From assembly GCF_001659705.1 (NCBI RefSeq), contig NZ_CP015971.1:682001-746000 (forward strand): a stretch of DNA of 64,000 nucleotides. Direction: 5' to 3'. Source of the DNA: Arachidicoccus sp. BS20. GTDB taxonomy: Bacteria > Bacteroidota > Bacteroidia > Chitinophagales > Chitinophagaceae. Numbering within the stretch: position 1 is the first letter of the stretch; each line of letters opens with the position of its first letter. The notes beneath the pieces are model-generated. The model made no database searches and was not told where the DNA came from. It worked only from the letters and a program-made list of their open reading frames with translations. A program made the translations under genes and the position numbers. Positions 8,759-17,861 of this stretch are shown here, in pieces.

Positions 8759-9970
8759 CTAATTCACGCCAACCGCTTCTTTTTTCAATTGCTTGCTGGT
8801 AGAATCGGTCAGTCTTCTTTCTGCCAAAGCATGACATTCTTCTATCGCATGACTGAACATCATTTGCTCAGGGGGTGTTTTTTGCGTAGCAGCTGACGGT
8901 CCGCGCAATGCGCCTGCCAAGCCCATTTCACGTGCTACATATACATAACGAATTGCATCAATTACCACACCGGCTGAATTTGGAGAATCCTGTACAGATA
9001 GTTGTGCATCAAAAATAACCGGAGAACCCATGAAACCTTCCAGTTCCAAACGGAAATTCGCCACTTTATTATCGCCATAATAAGCAATGTATTCAGAAGG
9101 ACCTGCGTGCAGGAAACTTCCTTTTGTAGAAATACCGCGAATATCGTTCTGTGCGCGAATTACATTTTCTTTGGAAATTTTCTTGCTCTTTAAGCGGGTT
9201 TTATCTTCCATATTCATAAAGTCTGTGTTTCCACCTACGTTTCTCTGAATATGCGCTCTTACCACATGCCCGCGTTCAAATGCCAGCTCCTGCAACATTT
9301 GCGACAAGATGCTTGCACCGAATTGACTTCTCATATCGTCGCCGATAATCGGAATGCCTGCATCAATAAATTTCTGTTCCCATTTAGGGTCAGACGCAAT
9401 AAAAACAGGAATACAGTTTACTAAAGAAATACCAAGTTCCAAACAAATCTCTGCCCAAAATTCAGTTGCTTTTTGAGAGCCTACCGGCAAATAGTTCAAC
9501 AAAACTTCAACTTCATGTTCCTGTAATTGCTGAATAATTTGCGCACGTAATGCTTCTACATGTGCTGCATTATATGTTTGATTTTTGTTCAGTAAATCCG
9601 TATCCGCTACAGCTTCATTTACCACAAATCTTGTGTCTTCCGGATACTCAAGCATCAAAGGAGAAACACCATCCAGCACAGGTGCCGGATAAACAGGTGC
9701 TTCAGTTGCAATATTGTCGTACAATACAATAGCGCAGTTTGGTTTTGTAAAAATAGCTTCTTTCAATGGCTTGCCTATTTTGCGTGTATCCACTTCAAAA
9801 CCGCAAACAAATTCAATATCCGATGCCGTATATCCACCGATATTATCCGACATCAAACCCGATTTTTCTTCGGGATGTGCAGTATAATATTCAACTCCCT
9901 GCACAAGAGAACTGGAACAGTTGCCAACTCCGACAATCGCCACCTTAATCTTATTCTTTAATAATGACAT
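8759..9970 (-). CDS. Inositol-3-phosphate synthase
   Basis: A 403-residue enzyme converting glucose 6-phosphate to 1D-myo-inositol 3-phosphate with bound NAD. The Rossmann motif is VAIVGVGNCSSSLVQG at residues 10-25. Family blocks DMRSQFGASILSQML, HIQRNVGGNTDFMNM and SPNSAGVVIDAIRYV are present, as in the shorter actinobacterial-type enzymes rather than the eukaryotic ones of 500 residues or more. It could feed inositol phospholipid or other inositol metabolites. It lies downstream of the hexuronate cluster on the same strand, 149 nt after uxuA, but has its own probable promoter, so co-transcription is uncertain. Confidence 0.92.
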   Translation of the reverse strand: MSLLKNKIKVAIVGVGNCSSSLVQGVEYYTAHPEEKSGLMSDNIGGYTASDIEFVCGFEVDTRKIGKPLKEAIFTKPNCAIVLYDNIATEAPVYPAPVLDGVSPLMLEYPEDTRFVVNEAVADTDLLNKNQTYNAAHVEALRAQIIQQLQEHEVEVLLNYLPVGSQKATEFWAEICLELGISLVNCIPVFIASDPKWEQKFIDAGIPIIGDDMRSQFGASILSQMLQELAFERGHVVRAHIQRNVGGNTDFMNMEDKTRLKSKKISKENVIRAQNDIRGISTKGSFLHAGPSEYIAYYGDNKVANFRLELEGFMGSPVIFDAQLSVQDSPNSAGVVIDAIRYVYVAREMGLAGALRGPSAATQKTPPEQMMFSHAIEECHALAERRLTDSTSKQLKKEAVGVN

Positions 9971-10016
9971 CTTAAACAGAAATTTATTTTAATGTTGCTG
10001 TAATAAAAAAATCATG

Positions 10017-10024
10017 CAAATTTA
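10017..10024 (-). promoter_or_regulatory. Putative -7 box upstream of inositol-3-phosphate synthase
   Basis: On the minus strand TAAATTTG matches the Bacteroidota TAnnTTTG element, about 46 nt before the start codon. The upstream element is weak (a TTTA 17 nt away), so this is tentative. Confidence 0.35.
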
Positions 10025-10119
10025 ATGCATATCAATGAATCTAAACGTATTTTTTATACGAATGGCAAATCTTTACAATTTCAAGACCGAAAATGCGCGT
10101 GTTGTTTAATTTATTCTTT

Positions 10120-11280
10120 TTAATAATTGCTCAGCCTTTTAATTGCCGTTTCCATTCCTTTAATTTCCGCCAAACCTTTTAACCTTCCTACGAAAGAATA
10201 GCCGGGATAACTGTCAATATCATTATCAATATTCAATTGATGCCCGTGATCGGGCCGCATGGGAATAATTTTGTTTTCGCTACGTTCTAATTCCGTTGCA
10301 AGTTTTACAATGCTGAATAAATCGGCATCGCCTGCAAGATGATCTGCTTCAAAAAAGTTTCCTTCATTATCTCTTTGTGTGCTGCGCAAATGCAAAAAAT
10401 AAATGCGGGAAGAAAATTCCTGAAACATTGCCTGTAAATTATTTTCTTTTCGTGCGCCGTAAGAACCGGTGCAAAAGCATAAGCCTGCGATTTTTGACGG
10501 GACATTTTCAATCATTTTTCTTACATGATTGGCATGGCTCATAATGCGCGGCAATCCCAAAACAGGAAACGGCGGGTCGTCAGGATGAATTGCCATTTGC
10601 ATATTTGCCGCTTCCGCAACAGTTGAAATTTCGTTGAGAAATAAAAATAAATTTTGTTGCAAGGTTGCTTCGTCAATGCCTTTGTATTCGTCCAACAAAG
10701 ACAATATTTTTTCTTTTGAAAATGCTTCCTTGCTGCCCGGAAGTCCCTGCATACAAGCCTTTGCGAGATTTTCTTTTTGTTCGGCAGAAAGATTGTCAAA
10801 ATAATTTTTTGCTTTCGCAATATCACTTTCGGAATAATCTTTTTCTGCATCAGGTCTTTGCAAAATGAATAAATCAAACGCCACAAAAGGCAGCCATTCA
10901 AAACGCAAAGCAAAACCTGTGCGCGTTTCATAATTCAGGTTCGTTCTCAGCCAATCCAGCACAGGCATAAAATTGTACGTAATTACATAAATGCCGTTTG
11001 AGCTCAAATTTTGTAAACTAATTTTATAGTTTTCAATCCATTGTTGATAATTGCCGTTACGTTTTTTAATATCTTCATGCACGGGCAAACTCTCTACAAC
11101 AGACCATTTCAACCCTTCGGCTTTAATCATTTTTTTTCGTTCTTTGATGGCTTCATCCGTCCATATTTCGCCTACGGGAATTTGGTGCAAAGCCGTTACA
11201 ACGCCCGTGCAGCCAGCCTGCGCAATATCTTTTAAAGTAACGCCGTCGTTTGGTCCGTACCAGCGCATTGTGTATTCCAT
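10120..11280 (-). CDS. uxuA: Mannonate dehydratase
   Basis: A 386-residue enzyme that dehydrates D-mannonate to 2-keto-3-deoxygluconate. Starts MEYTMRWYGPNDGVTLKDIAQAG. The family blocks VVESLPVHEDIK, MAIHPDDPPFP (metal-binding), GLCFCTGSYGA, FLHLRST and MRPDHGHQLN are all present. Length fits (about 390). It is the last gene of the minus-strand hexuronate cluster, 125 nt after the SDR gene; that gap carries a C-rich/G-rich repeat at its upstream end. It supplies the fourth step of glucuronate breakdown. Confidence 0.96.
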   Translation of the reverse strand: MEYTMRWYGPNDGVTLKDIAQAGCTGVVTALHQIPVGEIWTDEAIKERKKMIKAEGLKWSVVESLPVHEDIKKRNGNYQQWIENYKISLQNLSSNGIYVITYNFMPVLDWLRTNLNYETRTGFALRFEWLPFVAFDLFILQRPDAEKDYSESDIAKAKNYFDNLSAEQKENLAKACMQGLPGSKEAFSKEKILSLLDEYKGIDEATLQQNLFLFLNEISTVAEAANMQMAIHPDDPPFPVLGLPRIMSHANHVRKMIENVPSKIAGLCFCTGSYGARKENNLQAMFQEFSSRIYFLHLRSTQRDNEGNFFEADHLAGDADLFSIVKLATELERSENKIIPMRPDHGHQLNIDNDIDSYPGYSFVGRLKGLAEIKGMETAIKRLSNY

Positions 11281-11383
11281 GCTTTAATGTTTTCTGTTAT
11301 CAGTTACTTATTATCGGTTTATATCGTGAGTCGTGATACGCCAGTCGTGAATTGAATATGCTATTATCTCGTTTCAAATTCCC

Positions 11384-11405
11384 CTTTCGGGGGATTGAGG
11401 GGGCT
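11384..11405 (-). repeat. GC-rich hairpin repeat after the SDR gene
   Basis: Directly after the SDR stop codon the minus strand reads AGCCCCCTCAATCCCCCGAA then AGGGGA; CCCCC and GGGG form a compact hairpin around a GAAA-type loop. I have the impression that similar C-rich/G-rich strings are common between Bacteroidota genes. It may trim or stabilise the 3' end within the operon. Confidence 0.5.
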
Positions 11406-12215
11406 TTACACTCCACTAAACACCGTGAACCCACCATCGACCATTACGGTGCTTGCCGTAACAAATTTAGACGCATCGCTCAAAAGCCACACCAGCGCGC
11501 CGTTCAGCTCTTCCGGCTTACCGAAACGGTTGAAAGGTGTATTGGCAATAATTGCATTTCCTCTGTCTGTTAATGAACCGTCGGAATTGGTTAATAATGT
11601 TCTGTTTTGTTCCGTTAAAAAGAAGCCCGGCGTAATGGAATTCATACGGATTTTATCGCCGTATCTGCGCGCGGCTTCGACTGCAAACCAACTTGTATAA
11701 GTGTCGATTGCCGCTTTGCCCATACTATAACCTAAAACTTTAGTTAATATGGTTTTCGAGCTTACGGATGAAATATTGACAATACTTCCGCCGTTTTCTT
11801 TCATCGCCTGCCCGAAGATTTGTGTAGGAATCACACTGCCCCAAAGATTGAGCGACAACGCTTTTTGCATACCTGCAATGTTCATAGAAAAAATATCATC
11901 ATTTGCCTGTAAAATTCCTTCAGGAACATTGCCGCCTGCTGCATTTACCAATCCGTCAATTTTGCCGTAAACGGAAAGAATTTTTTCTCTTGCTTCCACC
12001 AGTTGAGCCTCTTCCATTACATCTGCCTGAATGCTCAAAGCTTCGCCGCCTGCAGATTTCACAGCTTCTTCTTTTTTATTCAGTCGTTCTTTGTTGCGCC
12101 CAATAATTACCACTTTTCCTTCTGCTTCCGCAATCGCCGAAACGAAAGAACCGCCTAAAATTCCCGTGCCGCCGGTTACAATAATCACTTTGTTTTTTAA
12201 TGAAAAATCTGCCAT
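11406..12215 (-). CDS. SDR oxidoreductase, probable fructuronate reductase (UxuB role)
   Basis: A 269-residue classical short-chain dehydrogenase: cofactor motif TGGTGILGG near residue 15, NAAGGN, catalytic serines in NISSVSS and YSMGK (YxxxK). By position it should reduce D-fructuronate to D-mannonate, the step carried out in E. coli by the unrelated long-chain UxuB, which is missing here; SDR replacements at this step occur in Bacteroidota. I start at ATG 12215 (MADFSLKNKVIIVTGG); a longer frame would run into the upstream esterase gene. Nine nt separate it from the esterase gene. The substrate is inferred from context. Confidence 0.85.
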   Translation of the reverse strand: MADFSLKNKVIIVTGGTGILGGSFVSAIAEAEGKVVIIGRNKERLNKKEEAVKSAGGEALSIQADVMEEAQLVEAREKILSVYGKIDGLVNAAGGNVPEGILQANDDIFSMNIAGMQKALSLNLWGSVIPTQIFGQAMKENGGSIVNISSVSSKTILTKVLGYSMGKAAIDTYTSWFAVEAARRYGDKIRMNSITPGFFLTEQNRTLLTNSDGSLTDRGNAIIANTPFNRFGKPEELNGALVWLLSDASKFVTASTVMVDGGFTVFSGV

Positions 12216-12223
12216 ATTATTTT

Positions 12224-13150
12224 TTAATTTTTTGTAGATAAATAATGATTGTGTTGCAGCCACAGCTTCAGCCTGTCCGTCCAATTACCGTTAATCCTCT
12301 GAAAGTCTTGTCCGAAACCATGTCCGCCGTTTTGATAAATATGTAATTCAGCAGGAACATGATTTTTCAACAACGCCTCATAATAATCAATACTGTTTAA
12401 AGGATTGACAACATTGTCGTCATTTGCCAAAAATAAAAACGCAGGCGGCGTGTTTTCAGTTACATTTAGTTCATTAGAAAATTTTTGCTCCAAAATTATA
12501 CTTGAATTTTTGCCGAGAAGCGCATCGTGGCTCCCCATGTGTGTAATTTTTTTATCCATGCTGATAACCGGATAACCGAGAACAGAAAAGTCGGGGCGCA
12601 AAGAAATATGCTGCGGATTATCAATGACCATATCATTATAAAGCGTAGATAAATTTGCCGCCAAATTTCCACCCGCCGAGAAGCCCATGATACCAATTTT
12701 AGAGCTGTCGATATTCCATTTTTTTGCGTTCATTCTTACCAATTGAATTGCACGTTCCGCATCCTGCAAAGGACCGATTGTTTTGTCAGTCATAATATCA
12801 TCACTTGGCAATCTGTATTTCAGTACAATCGCCGTAATGCCCCATTTTACAAGCGTTTCAGCAATGCTTGTCCCTTCCCAGTTAAATGCAAGAATCGTAT
12901 ATCCTCCGCCCGGACAAATGATAATTGCCGTATGCTGGTCAATATTTTTATCGGGATGAAAAACCGTAATTGTAGGAACACTTACTTTGCTTATTCTGAT
13001 AATTCCATCTGTTCCCGTATCTGCTTTTTCCCTGTATGTCGCAGAGGGCTTGCTATTGGGAACTTTATTATACAAAGGAATTATTTCTTGCGCCATAGAA
13101 AACCGATGAAAGAGAAAAATAACGATAATTAGCAGAACACATTTTTTCAT
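12224..13150 (-). CDS. Exported alpha/beta-hydrolase, probable carbohydrate esterase
   Basis: A 308-residue protein with a signal peptide (to about residue 20, MA-QE), an oxyanion block CPGGGYTILAFNWEG at 79-93, nucleophile motif GFSAGG with Ser158, probable acid Asp245 (ANDDNVV) and His277 (GGHGFG). It resembles the acetyl-esterase/xylanase-associated esterases of Bacteroidota. Inside a hexuronate operon it probably removes acetyl or ester groups from uronate-bearing oligosaccharides such as glucuronoxylan in the periplasm. It lies 12 nt after exuT and 9 nt before the SDR gene. The exact substrate is unknown. Confidence 0.82.
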   Translation of the reverse strand: MKKCVLLIIVIFLFHRFSMAQEIIPLYNKVPNSKPSATYREKADTGTDGIIRISKVSVPTITVFHPDKNIDQHTAIIICPGGGYTILAFNWEGTSIAETLVKWGITAIVLKYRLPSDDIMTDKTIGPLQDAERAIQLVRMNAKKWNIDSSKIGIMGFSAGGNLAANLSTLYNDMVIDNPQHISLRPDFSVLGYPVISMDKKITHMGSHDALLGKNSSIILEQKFSNELNVTENTPPAFLFLANDDNVVNPLNSIDYYEALLKNHVPAELHIYQNGGHGFGQDFQRINGNWTDRLKLWLQHNHYLSTKN

Positions 13151-13162
13151 ACCTGTTTTGTT

Positions 13163-14530
13163 TTATAAATCCGTTATTAATTTATATTTCGGAACCAAAC
13201 TTTTCATAATAATCCAAGCCAGCAAATAGGCGATTGCACAGAATGCAAACACAATAGTATAGCCGGTTGCAAGATGCCCCTGCGCTTTGTAATAATCAAA
13301 TAACCAACCGCTTATTTTCGTAACCAAGTAGCCGCCTACACCGCCTGCAAGTCCGCCAATACCGGTAACGCTCGCGACAGCTTTCTTTGGAAACATATCG
13401 GAAACAGTAGTAAAAATATTTGCCGACCATGCCTGATGTGCCGAGGCGCCAACACCAATCAAAATTACGGGAATCCAAAAACTATACGCGCCCAAAGGTT
13501 GCGCCAACAAAACCAATAAAGGGAATAAAGCAATAATCAACATGGCACGCATACGACCATCATAAGGTTTGCAACCTGTTTTCTTAATAAAATAAATGGG
13601 AAACCAGCCACCGAAAATACTGCCAAACATCGTCATGGTGTACAACACAGCCAACGGCAACATCACTTGCATATCTTTAATACCATATTGGTCGTTCAGG
13701 TATTTCGGCAACCAAAACAGGAAAAACCACCACACGCCATCGGTTAAAAATTTACCGATAAAAAAAGACCATGTCTGATTGTACTTTAACAATTCAGCCC
13801 AACGAACCTTTGTTTTTTCAGAAACCACTTTTATTTCATCGGCATCATCGCTGTTGATATAACTGAGTTCTGCTGCAGAAAGCCGCTTCTGTTGTTCCGG
13901 TTTTTCATAATAAATCTTCCAGAAAATAAGCCAGACAAATCCCGCAGCGCCAATGATGATAAACGCTGACTGCCAGCCCCAATTCTTCTCAATCCAGGGC
14001 ACAGTCAATGGAGCGAGTATCGCACCAATATTAGCTCCCGAATTAAAAATGCCTGTTGCGTAAGCTCTGTCTTTTTTAGGGAAATATTCTGCCGTTGTTT
14101 TGATAGCAGCAGGAAAATTGCCCGATTCGCCAATAGCCAGCACGGAACGACCAAACAGAAAACCCAATACCGAAACGGGAATGCCGGCGATGCCAATCCA
14201 TCCTAACACAACGGATAGTTTTGTCCCGATAGGAATTGCGAGTGCATGAATCATCGCACCGAGCGACCAGATAATTAACGCCCAGGAATAACCTTTTTTC
14301 GTTCCGACTTTATCCACAAATCTCCCGGCAAACAATAAAGCAATCGCATATACTAATTGGAAAATCCCCGAAATGTTGGCATAATCCGAATTTGACCAGT
14401 GGTACTGCTTTGACAAACTTGGCGCAAGCAAGCTCAATACTTGCCTGTCCAGATAATTGATTGTGGTAGCGGCAAACAGCAATGCACAAATTGTCCATCG
14501 AAATTTTCCAACTTTTTCGGTTACGCTCAT
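13163..14530 (-). CDS. exuT: Hexuronate transporter (MFS, ExuT-like)
   Basis: A 455-residue major facilitator with 12 predicted membrane helices. The early block TTINYLDRQVLSLLAPSL and the loop RFVDKVGTKKGYSW are typical of the anion:cation symporter family that includes ExuT and GudP, and GESGNFPAAIKTTAEYFPKKDRA is diagnostic. It probably imports glucuronate and/or galacturonate with protons. Its ATG overlaps the eda stop codon by four bases (ATGA), so the two are likely coupled. Its position among the catabolic genes supports the substrate. Confidence 0.93.
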   Translation of the reverse strand: MSVTEKVGKFRWTICALLFAATTINYLDRQVLSLLAPSLSKQYHWSNSDYANISGIFQLVYAIALLFAGRFVDKVGTKKGYSWALIIWSLGAMIHALAIPIGTKLSVVLGWIGIAGIPVSVLGFLFGRSVLAIGESGNFPAAIKTTAEYFPKKDRAYATGIFNSGANIGAILAPLTVPWIEKNWGWQSAFIIIGAAGFVWLIFWKIYYEKPEQQKRLSAAELSYINSDDADEIKVVSEKTKVRWAELLKYNQTWSFFIGKFLTDGVWWFFLFWLPKYLNDQYGIKDMQVMLPLAVLYTMTMFGSIFGGWFPIYFIKKTGCKPYDGRMRAMLIIALFPLLVLLAQPLGAYSFWIPVILIGVGASAHQAWSANIFTTVSDMFPKKAVASVTGIGGLAGGVGGYLVTKISGWLFDYYKAQGHLATGYTIVFAFCAIAYLLAWIIMKSLVPKYKLITDL

Positions 14531-15189
14531 AATTTATTTTTTACTGATTGAACAATATCCAAAGCTTTTTTCGCAAGTGATTTTATCGCGTCATAATCTT
14601 CACTCTGCATCAACTTTTTACTGATTAATTTACTGCCCATTCCAACAGCAACTACGCCGGACTTAAACCAATCCTCGATATTTTTTTCATCCATATCCAC
14701 ACCGCCTGTAGGCATAAAATTCATCCCGGGAAACAAATCTTTTACGGCAGATACGAAAGCAGGCTGCAACAAATGACCGGGAAATAGTTTGACAAATTTG
14801 ACGCTTTTCAATTCTGCATTATTGATTTCCGTCGGCGTCATACAACCCGGAATCCACGTAGCTTCACGACTTTTTACCACTTTCCAGACTTCTTTTGAAT
14901 AACAAGGCGAAACCAAAAAATCAGCGCCGGCGTCTAAATAATTTTCTGCGTCATCGGAATTTTTAATAGTGCCTACGCCTAAAATCATTTCAGGAAAATC
15001 TTGACTCTTCGCTTCAATTATTTTTTTAAAATTACTCAGCGCCTCACCGCCGCGATTGGTATATTCCACAATACGGATACCCGCGCTGTATAAGGCTTTC
15101 ATCACATTCAAACTAACTTCTTCATTTGGATGAAAATACAATGGAAGAATGCCTTGCTGCTTGATGGCTTCAAAAATTTTATTGTTCAT
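14527..15189 (-). CDS. eda: 2-keto-3-deoxy-6-phosphogluconate aldolase
   Basis: A 220-residue class I aldolase that splits KDPG into pyruvate and glyceraldehyde 3-phosphate, the last step of the pathway. VEYTNRGGEA, GVGTIKNSDDAENYLDAGADFLVSPC and the Schiff-base segment VKFVKLFPGHL match the KDPG/KHG aldolase family; PTGGV with a phosphate-binding role follows. Length is usual. It overlaps exuT by four nt and is separated from kdgK by 182 nt that hold a long palindromic element. Confidence 0.95.
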   Translation of the reverse strand: MNNKIFEAIKQQGILPLYFHPNEEVSLNVMKALYSAGIRIVEYTNRGGEALSNFKKIIEAKSQDFPEMILGVGTIKNSDDAENYLDAGADFLVSPCYSKEVWKVVKSREATWIPGCMTPTEINNAELKSVKFVKLFPGHLLQPAFVSAVKDLFPGMNFMPTGGVDMDEKNIEDWFKSGVVAVGMGSKLISKKLMQSEDYDAIKSLAKKALDIVQSVKNKL

Positions 15190-15239
15190 TTGTTCAGTTT
15201 TTTAATGAAATGTTTTGCAATGATTTGATAACGTTTGCA

Positions 15240-15345
15240 CGTCATTCCCGCGCAGGCGGGAATCTCATATCTCGCCACAAGCGAGATAAAGCTTTACTGT
15301 TCGGCTGTAACCGAACAAGAGATTCCCGCCTGTGCGGGAATGACG
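15240..15345. repeat. Cloverleaf-like palindromic element inside the hexuronate cluster
   Basis: Outer arms 15240-15266 and 15319-15345 are a 27-bp inverted repeat with a single mismatch. Each arm is itself a hairpin (ATTCCCGC...GCGGGAAT). Between them are two more hairpins: 15268-15288 (8-bp stem TATCTCGC/GCGAGATA, 5-nt loop) and 15298-15317 (7-bp stem TGTTCGG/CCGAACA). The whole can fold as a branched structure in either DNA or RNA. It lies between kdgK and eda. Ends read CGTCATTCC...GGAATGACG, related to the element at 23710. Confidence 0.9.
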
Positions 15346-15371
15346 GAAAAGCGTGTTCATATTTCACTTCC

Positions 15372-16385
15372 CTATTCAATTTTATTTATTCTTCTTTCAA
15401 TATCTTCTACACGTTGATTCGTGTGGTCGCCAATTTCATACAACTTCCCGATAGCTGCGCCGGTTGCAAAATCAACAGTTTGCTGTAAAGATTTTTTTTT
15501 GTACAAACCATAAATTACACCTGCCATAAAGCAATCGCCGGTGCCGGCTTTATCCACAATATTGTCGTATATTTTTTCTTTGGAATGAACAAATTCCTTC
15601 TTATTACAAACTGTAGCAAAATATCTTACAGTTTCATTTTCCTGATTAAAACGAAAAGTATTAACAACCGTTTTACACGCTGGGAACTGCGACATGATTA
15701 ACTTTGAAGACTTTTCTGCTTCTTGCAGAAAATCATTCTGTAAAGAAAAATTACTTATATTATTACTTAATTCAATGCCCAACATTTTATTTGCCGCCCA
15801 AATATTCCCCATGATAATATCGGCATAATTGGCAAGCGCAGGCATCACATCAATCGGTTCTTTTCCGTACTTCCACAGTTTTTCACGATAGTTCAAATCG
15901 AGCGAAACCGTGATATTTTTTTGCTTCGCAGCTTTTAATAATTCTCCGCAAACATCCGCCGCACTTTGTGAAACAGCAGGCGAAATTGCCGTCAAATGTA
16001 CGTGAGACACCTCTTTCAATTTTTCGTTCCAATCAATAGTATTCGGTTGCAATTCAGCGAAAGAAGAGTGTGCTCGGTCATAAGTTGTGCCCGCGCTTTT
16101 CAAATCAGAGCCTTGTTGTAAATAATACAAACCGATGCGATTGCCACTTCTGATACTCGCAGAAGTATCAATATTTTTTTCTTCGAGATAAGCAATAATT
16201 TTTTCCGCAACAAAGTTTTCGGGAAATGCACTGCAATATTTTACAGGAATGTTCCATGCGCTCAAAGCAAAAGCCACATTGGCTTCCGCGCCGCCTACAT
16301 AAGACTTAATAATGGAATCGTGTCGCCAGTTTTCCGACAACGACATTCGTAACAATATCTCTCCGAAACAAAAAACTTTACTCAT
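15372..16385 (-). CDS. kdgK: 2-keto-3-deoxygluconate kinase (PfkB family)
   Basis: A 337-residue sugar kinase that phosphorylates 2-keto-3-deoxygluconate to KDPG. PfkB features: N-terminal FGEILLRMS, the glycine stretch VGGAEANVAFALS, the LDLNYREKLW block and the anion-hole/catalytic motif DKAGTGDCFMAGVIYGL (the catalytic Asp in GTGD). It sits 16 nt after uxaC and upstream of eda, which fixes the substrate better than sequence alone. Length is typical. Confidence 0.92.
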   Translation of the reverse strand: MSKVFCFGEILLRMSLSENWRHDSIIKSYVGGAEANVAFALSAWNIPVKYCSAFPENFVAEKIIAYLEEKNIDTSASIRSGNRIGLYYLQQGSDLKSAGTTYDRAHSSFAELQPNTIDWNEKLKEVSHVHLTAISPAVSQSAADVCGELLKAAKQKNITVSLDLNYREKLWKYGKEPIDVMPALANYADIIMGNIWAANKMLGIELSNNISNFSLQNDFLQEAEKSSKLIMSQFPACKTVVNTFRFNQENETVRYFATVCNKKEFVHSKEKIYDNIVDKAGTGDCFMAGVIYGLYKKKSLQQTVDFATGAAIGKLYEIGDHTNQRVEDIERRINKIE

Positions 16386-16401
16386 TCAAACATTCACTTT
16401 T

Positions 16402-17814
16402 TTAGATAATATTTTCCCAGCCGAAATAACTTTTCGCGTTATTAAAACAAATATCGCCTACTATTTTTTTAATCCATTCCATATCGTTCGGCAATTCGCC
16501 GTTCACAATGTCATCGCCAAACATATTACACAAAATTCTTCTGAAATACTCGTGGCGCGGGAAAGACAGGAAGCTGCGCGAATCGGTAAGCATACCAACA
16601 AAGCGACTTAATAAACCCATATTTGACAATGTGGCGATTTGTTTTTCCATGCCGTCTTTTTGGTCGAGAAACCACCATGCAGCACCATATTGAATTTTCC
16701 CCGGCACAGTTCCATCGTTAAAATTTCCTGCCATTGTAGCAAACAATTCATTGTCCGAAGGATTGAGATTGTACAAAATAGTTTTTGTCAAAACGCCGCG
16801 TGCGTCCAGACTTCCGAGAAATTTGGATAATGATTTACCTTGCGAATAATCGCCTATGGAATCGGCACCGACATCTGCTCCGGCTAATTCTTGCAAGCGA
16901 ATATTATTGTTGCGCAGCGCACCGAGATGATATTGCTGCACCCAGTTTTTTTCGTAATCCCATTCGGCAAAATGGACGAGCATTGCAGATTTGAATTTCG
17001 CATTTTCTTCCGCAGAAATGGATTTCCCGATTCTTATTTTATCAAAAATGGTTTCAATTTCTGTATCAGTATAATCCTCGGCGTATAAATGTTCCAAACC
17101 ATGATCTGAAACTTTGCACCCAACGGAAGCAAAAAAATCGTGGCGTGATTTCAAAGCTGCAAGATATTCCTTGAAGCCTGTAACAGACGTATTTGTAACT
17201 TTTTCCAACCGTGCCACATAATCGTTGAGCAACCTTGTATTGCCTGCGTTCATTGCTGCATCGGGACGAAACGCAGGCAATACGGGAATTTCAAAGCCAT
17301 CATTCTTTATTTGTATATGAAATTCGAGGCTGTCGCACGGGTCATCTGTCGTGCAAATTACTGCAACATTCATCTTGCGGAGCAAATTACGAACGGAATA
17401 TTCTTTTGTTTGTAATGACGAAGACGTGGTTTCATAAACCTTTCGTGCAGAACGCTCATTTAATAAATCATGTATATCAAAATAGCGCTGCAACTCCAGG
17501 TGTGTCCAATGATACAGCGGATTGCGCATAGTATAAGGAACTGTTTTTGCCCATTGAAAAAATTTTTCTTCATCAGGCTTGTTGCCGGTAATATAACTTT
17601 CATCAACGCCATTTGCTCGCATCGCACGCCATTTGTAATGGTCGCCGCCAAGCCACACTTCCGTAATGTTTTTGAATTGATAATCTTTTGCAATCAGTTC
17701 CGGCGGTAAATGATTGTGATAATCTATAATAGGCGCTTTTGCTGCAACTTCATGATACAATATTTTCGCTTCTTCGCTGTAGAGTAAAAAATCTTTTTCT
17801 AAAAACGTTTTCAT
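16402..17814 (-). CDS. uxaC: Glucuronate (uronate) isomerase
   Basis: A 470-residue enzyme that isomerises D-glucuronate to D-fructuronate (and galacturonate to tagaturonate). Starts with FLLYSEEAKILYHEVAAKAPIIDYHNHLPPE, where HNH supplies metal ligands; ICTTDDPCDSLEFH, SDHGLEH and GMLTDSRSFLSFPRHEYFRRILCN are the other family blocks. Length matches. It is the first gene of the minus-strand cluster and follows a palindromic site at 17862, a likely operator. No uxaB or uxuB of the classical type is present. Confidence 0.97.
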   Translation of the reverse strand: MKTFLEKDFLLYSEEAKILYHEVAAKAPIIDYHNHLPPELIAKDYQFKNITEVWLGGDHYKWRAMRANGVDESYITGNKPDEEKFFQWAKTVPYTMRNPLYHWTHLELQRYFDIHDLLNERSARKVYETTSSSLQTKEYSVRNLLRKMNVAVICTTDDPCDSLEFHIQIKNDGFEIPVLPAFRPDAAMNAGNTRLLNDYVARLEKVTNTSVTGFKEYLAALKSRHDFFASVGCKVSDHGLEHLYAEDYTDTEIETIFDKIRIGKSISAEENAKFKSAMLVHFAEWDYEKNWVQQYHLGALRNNNIRLQELAGADVGADSIGDYSQGKSLSKFLGSLDARGVLTKTILYNLNPSDNELFATMAGNFNDGTVPGKIQYGAAWWFLDQKDGMEKQIATLSNMGLLSRFVGMLTDSRSFLSFPRHEYFRRILCNMFGDDIVNGELPNDMEWIKKIVGDICFNNAKSYFGWENII

Positions 17815-17861
17815 TCAATAAACAATTAAGTTCGGCAATTTACAAAACGAATGATAATTTG

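Noticed and set aside
15210-15488. Open frames on the plus strand through the palindrome (with residues such as HSRAGGNLIS)
   Set aside because: They arise by translating the repeat element and the antisense of kdgK; they have no conserved domain and cross the hairpins. I treat the region as a repeat, not a gene.
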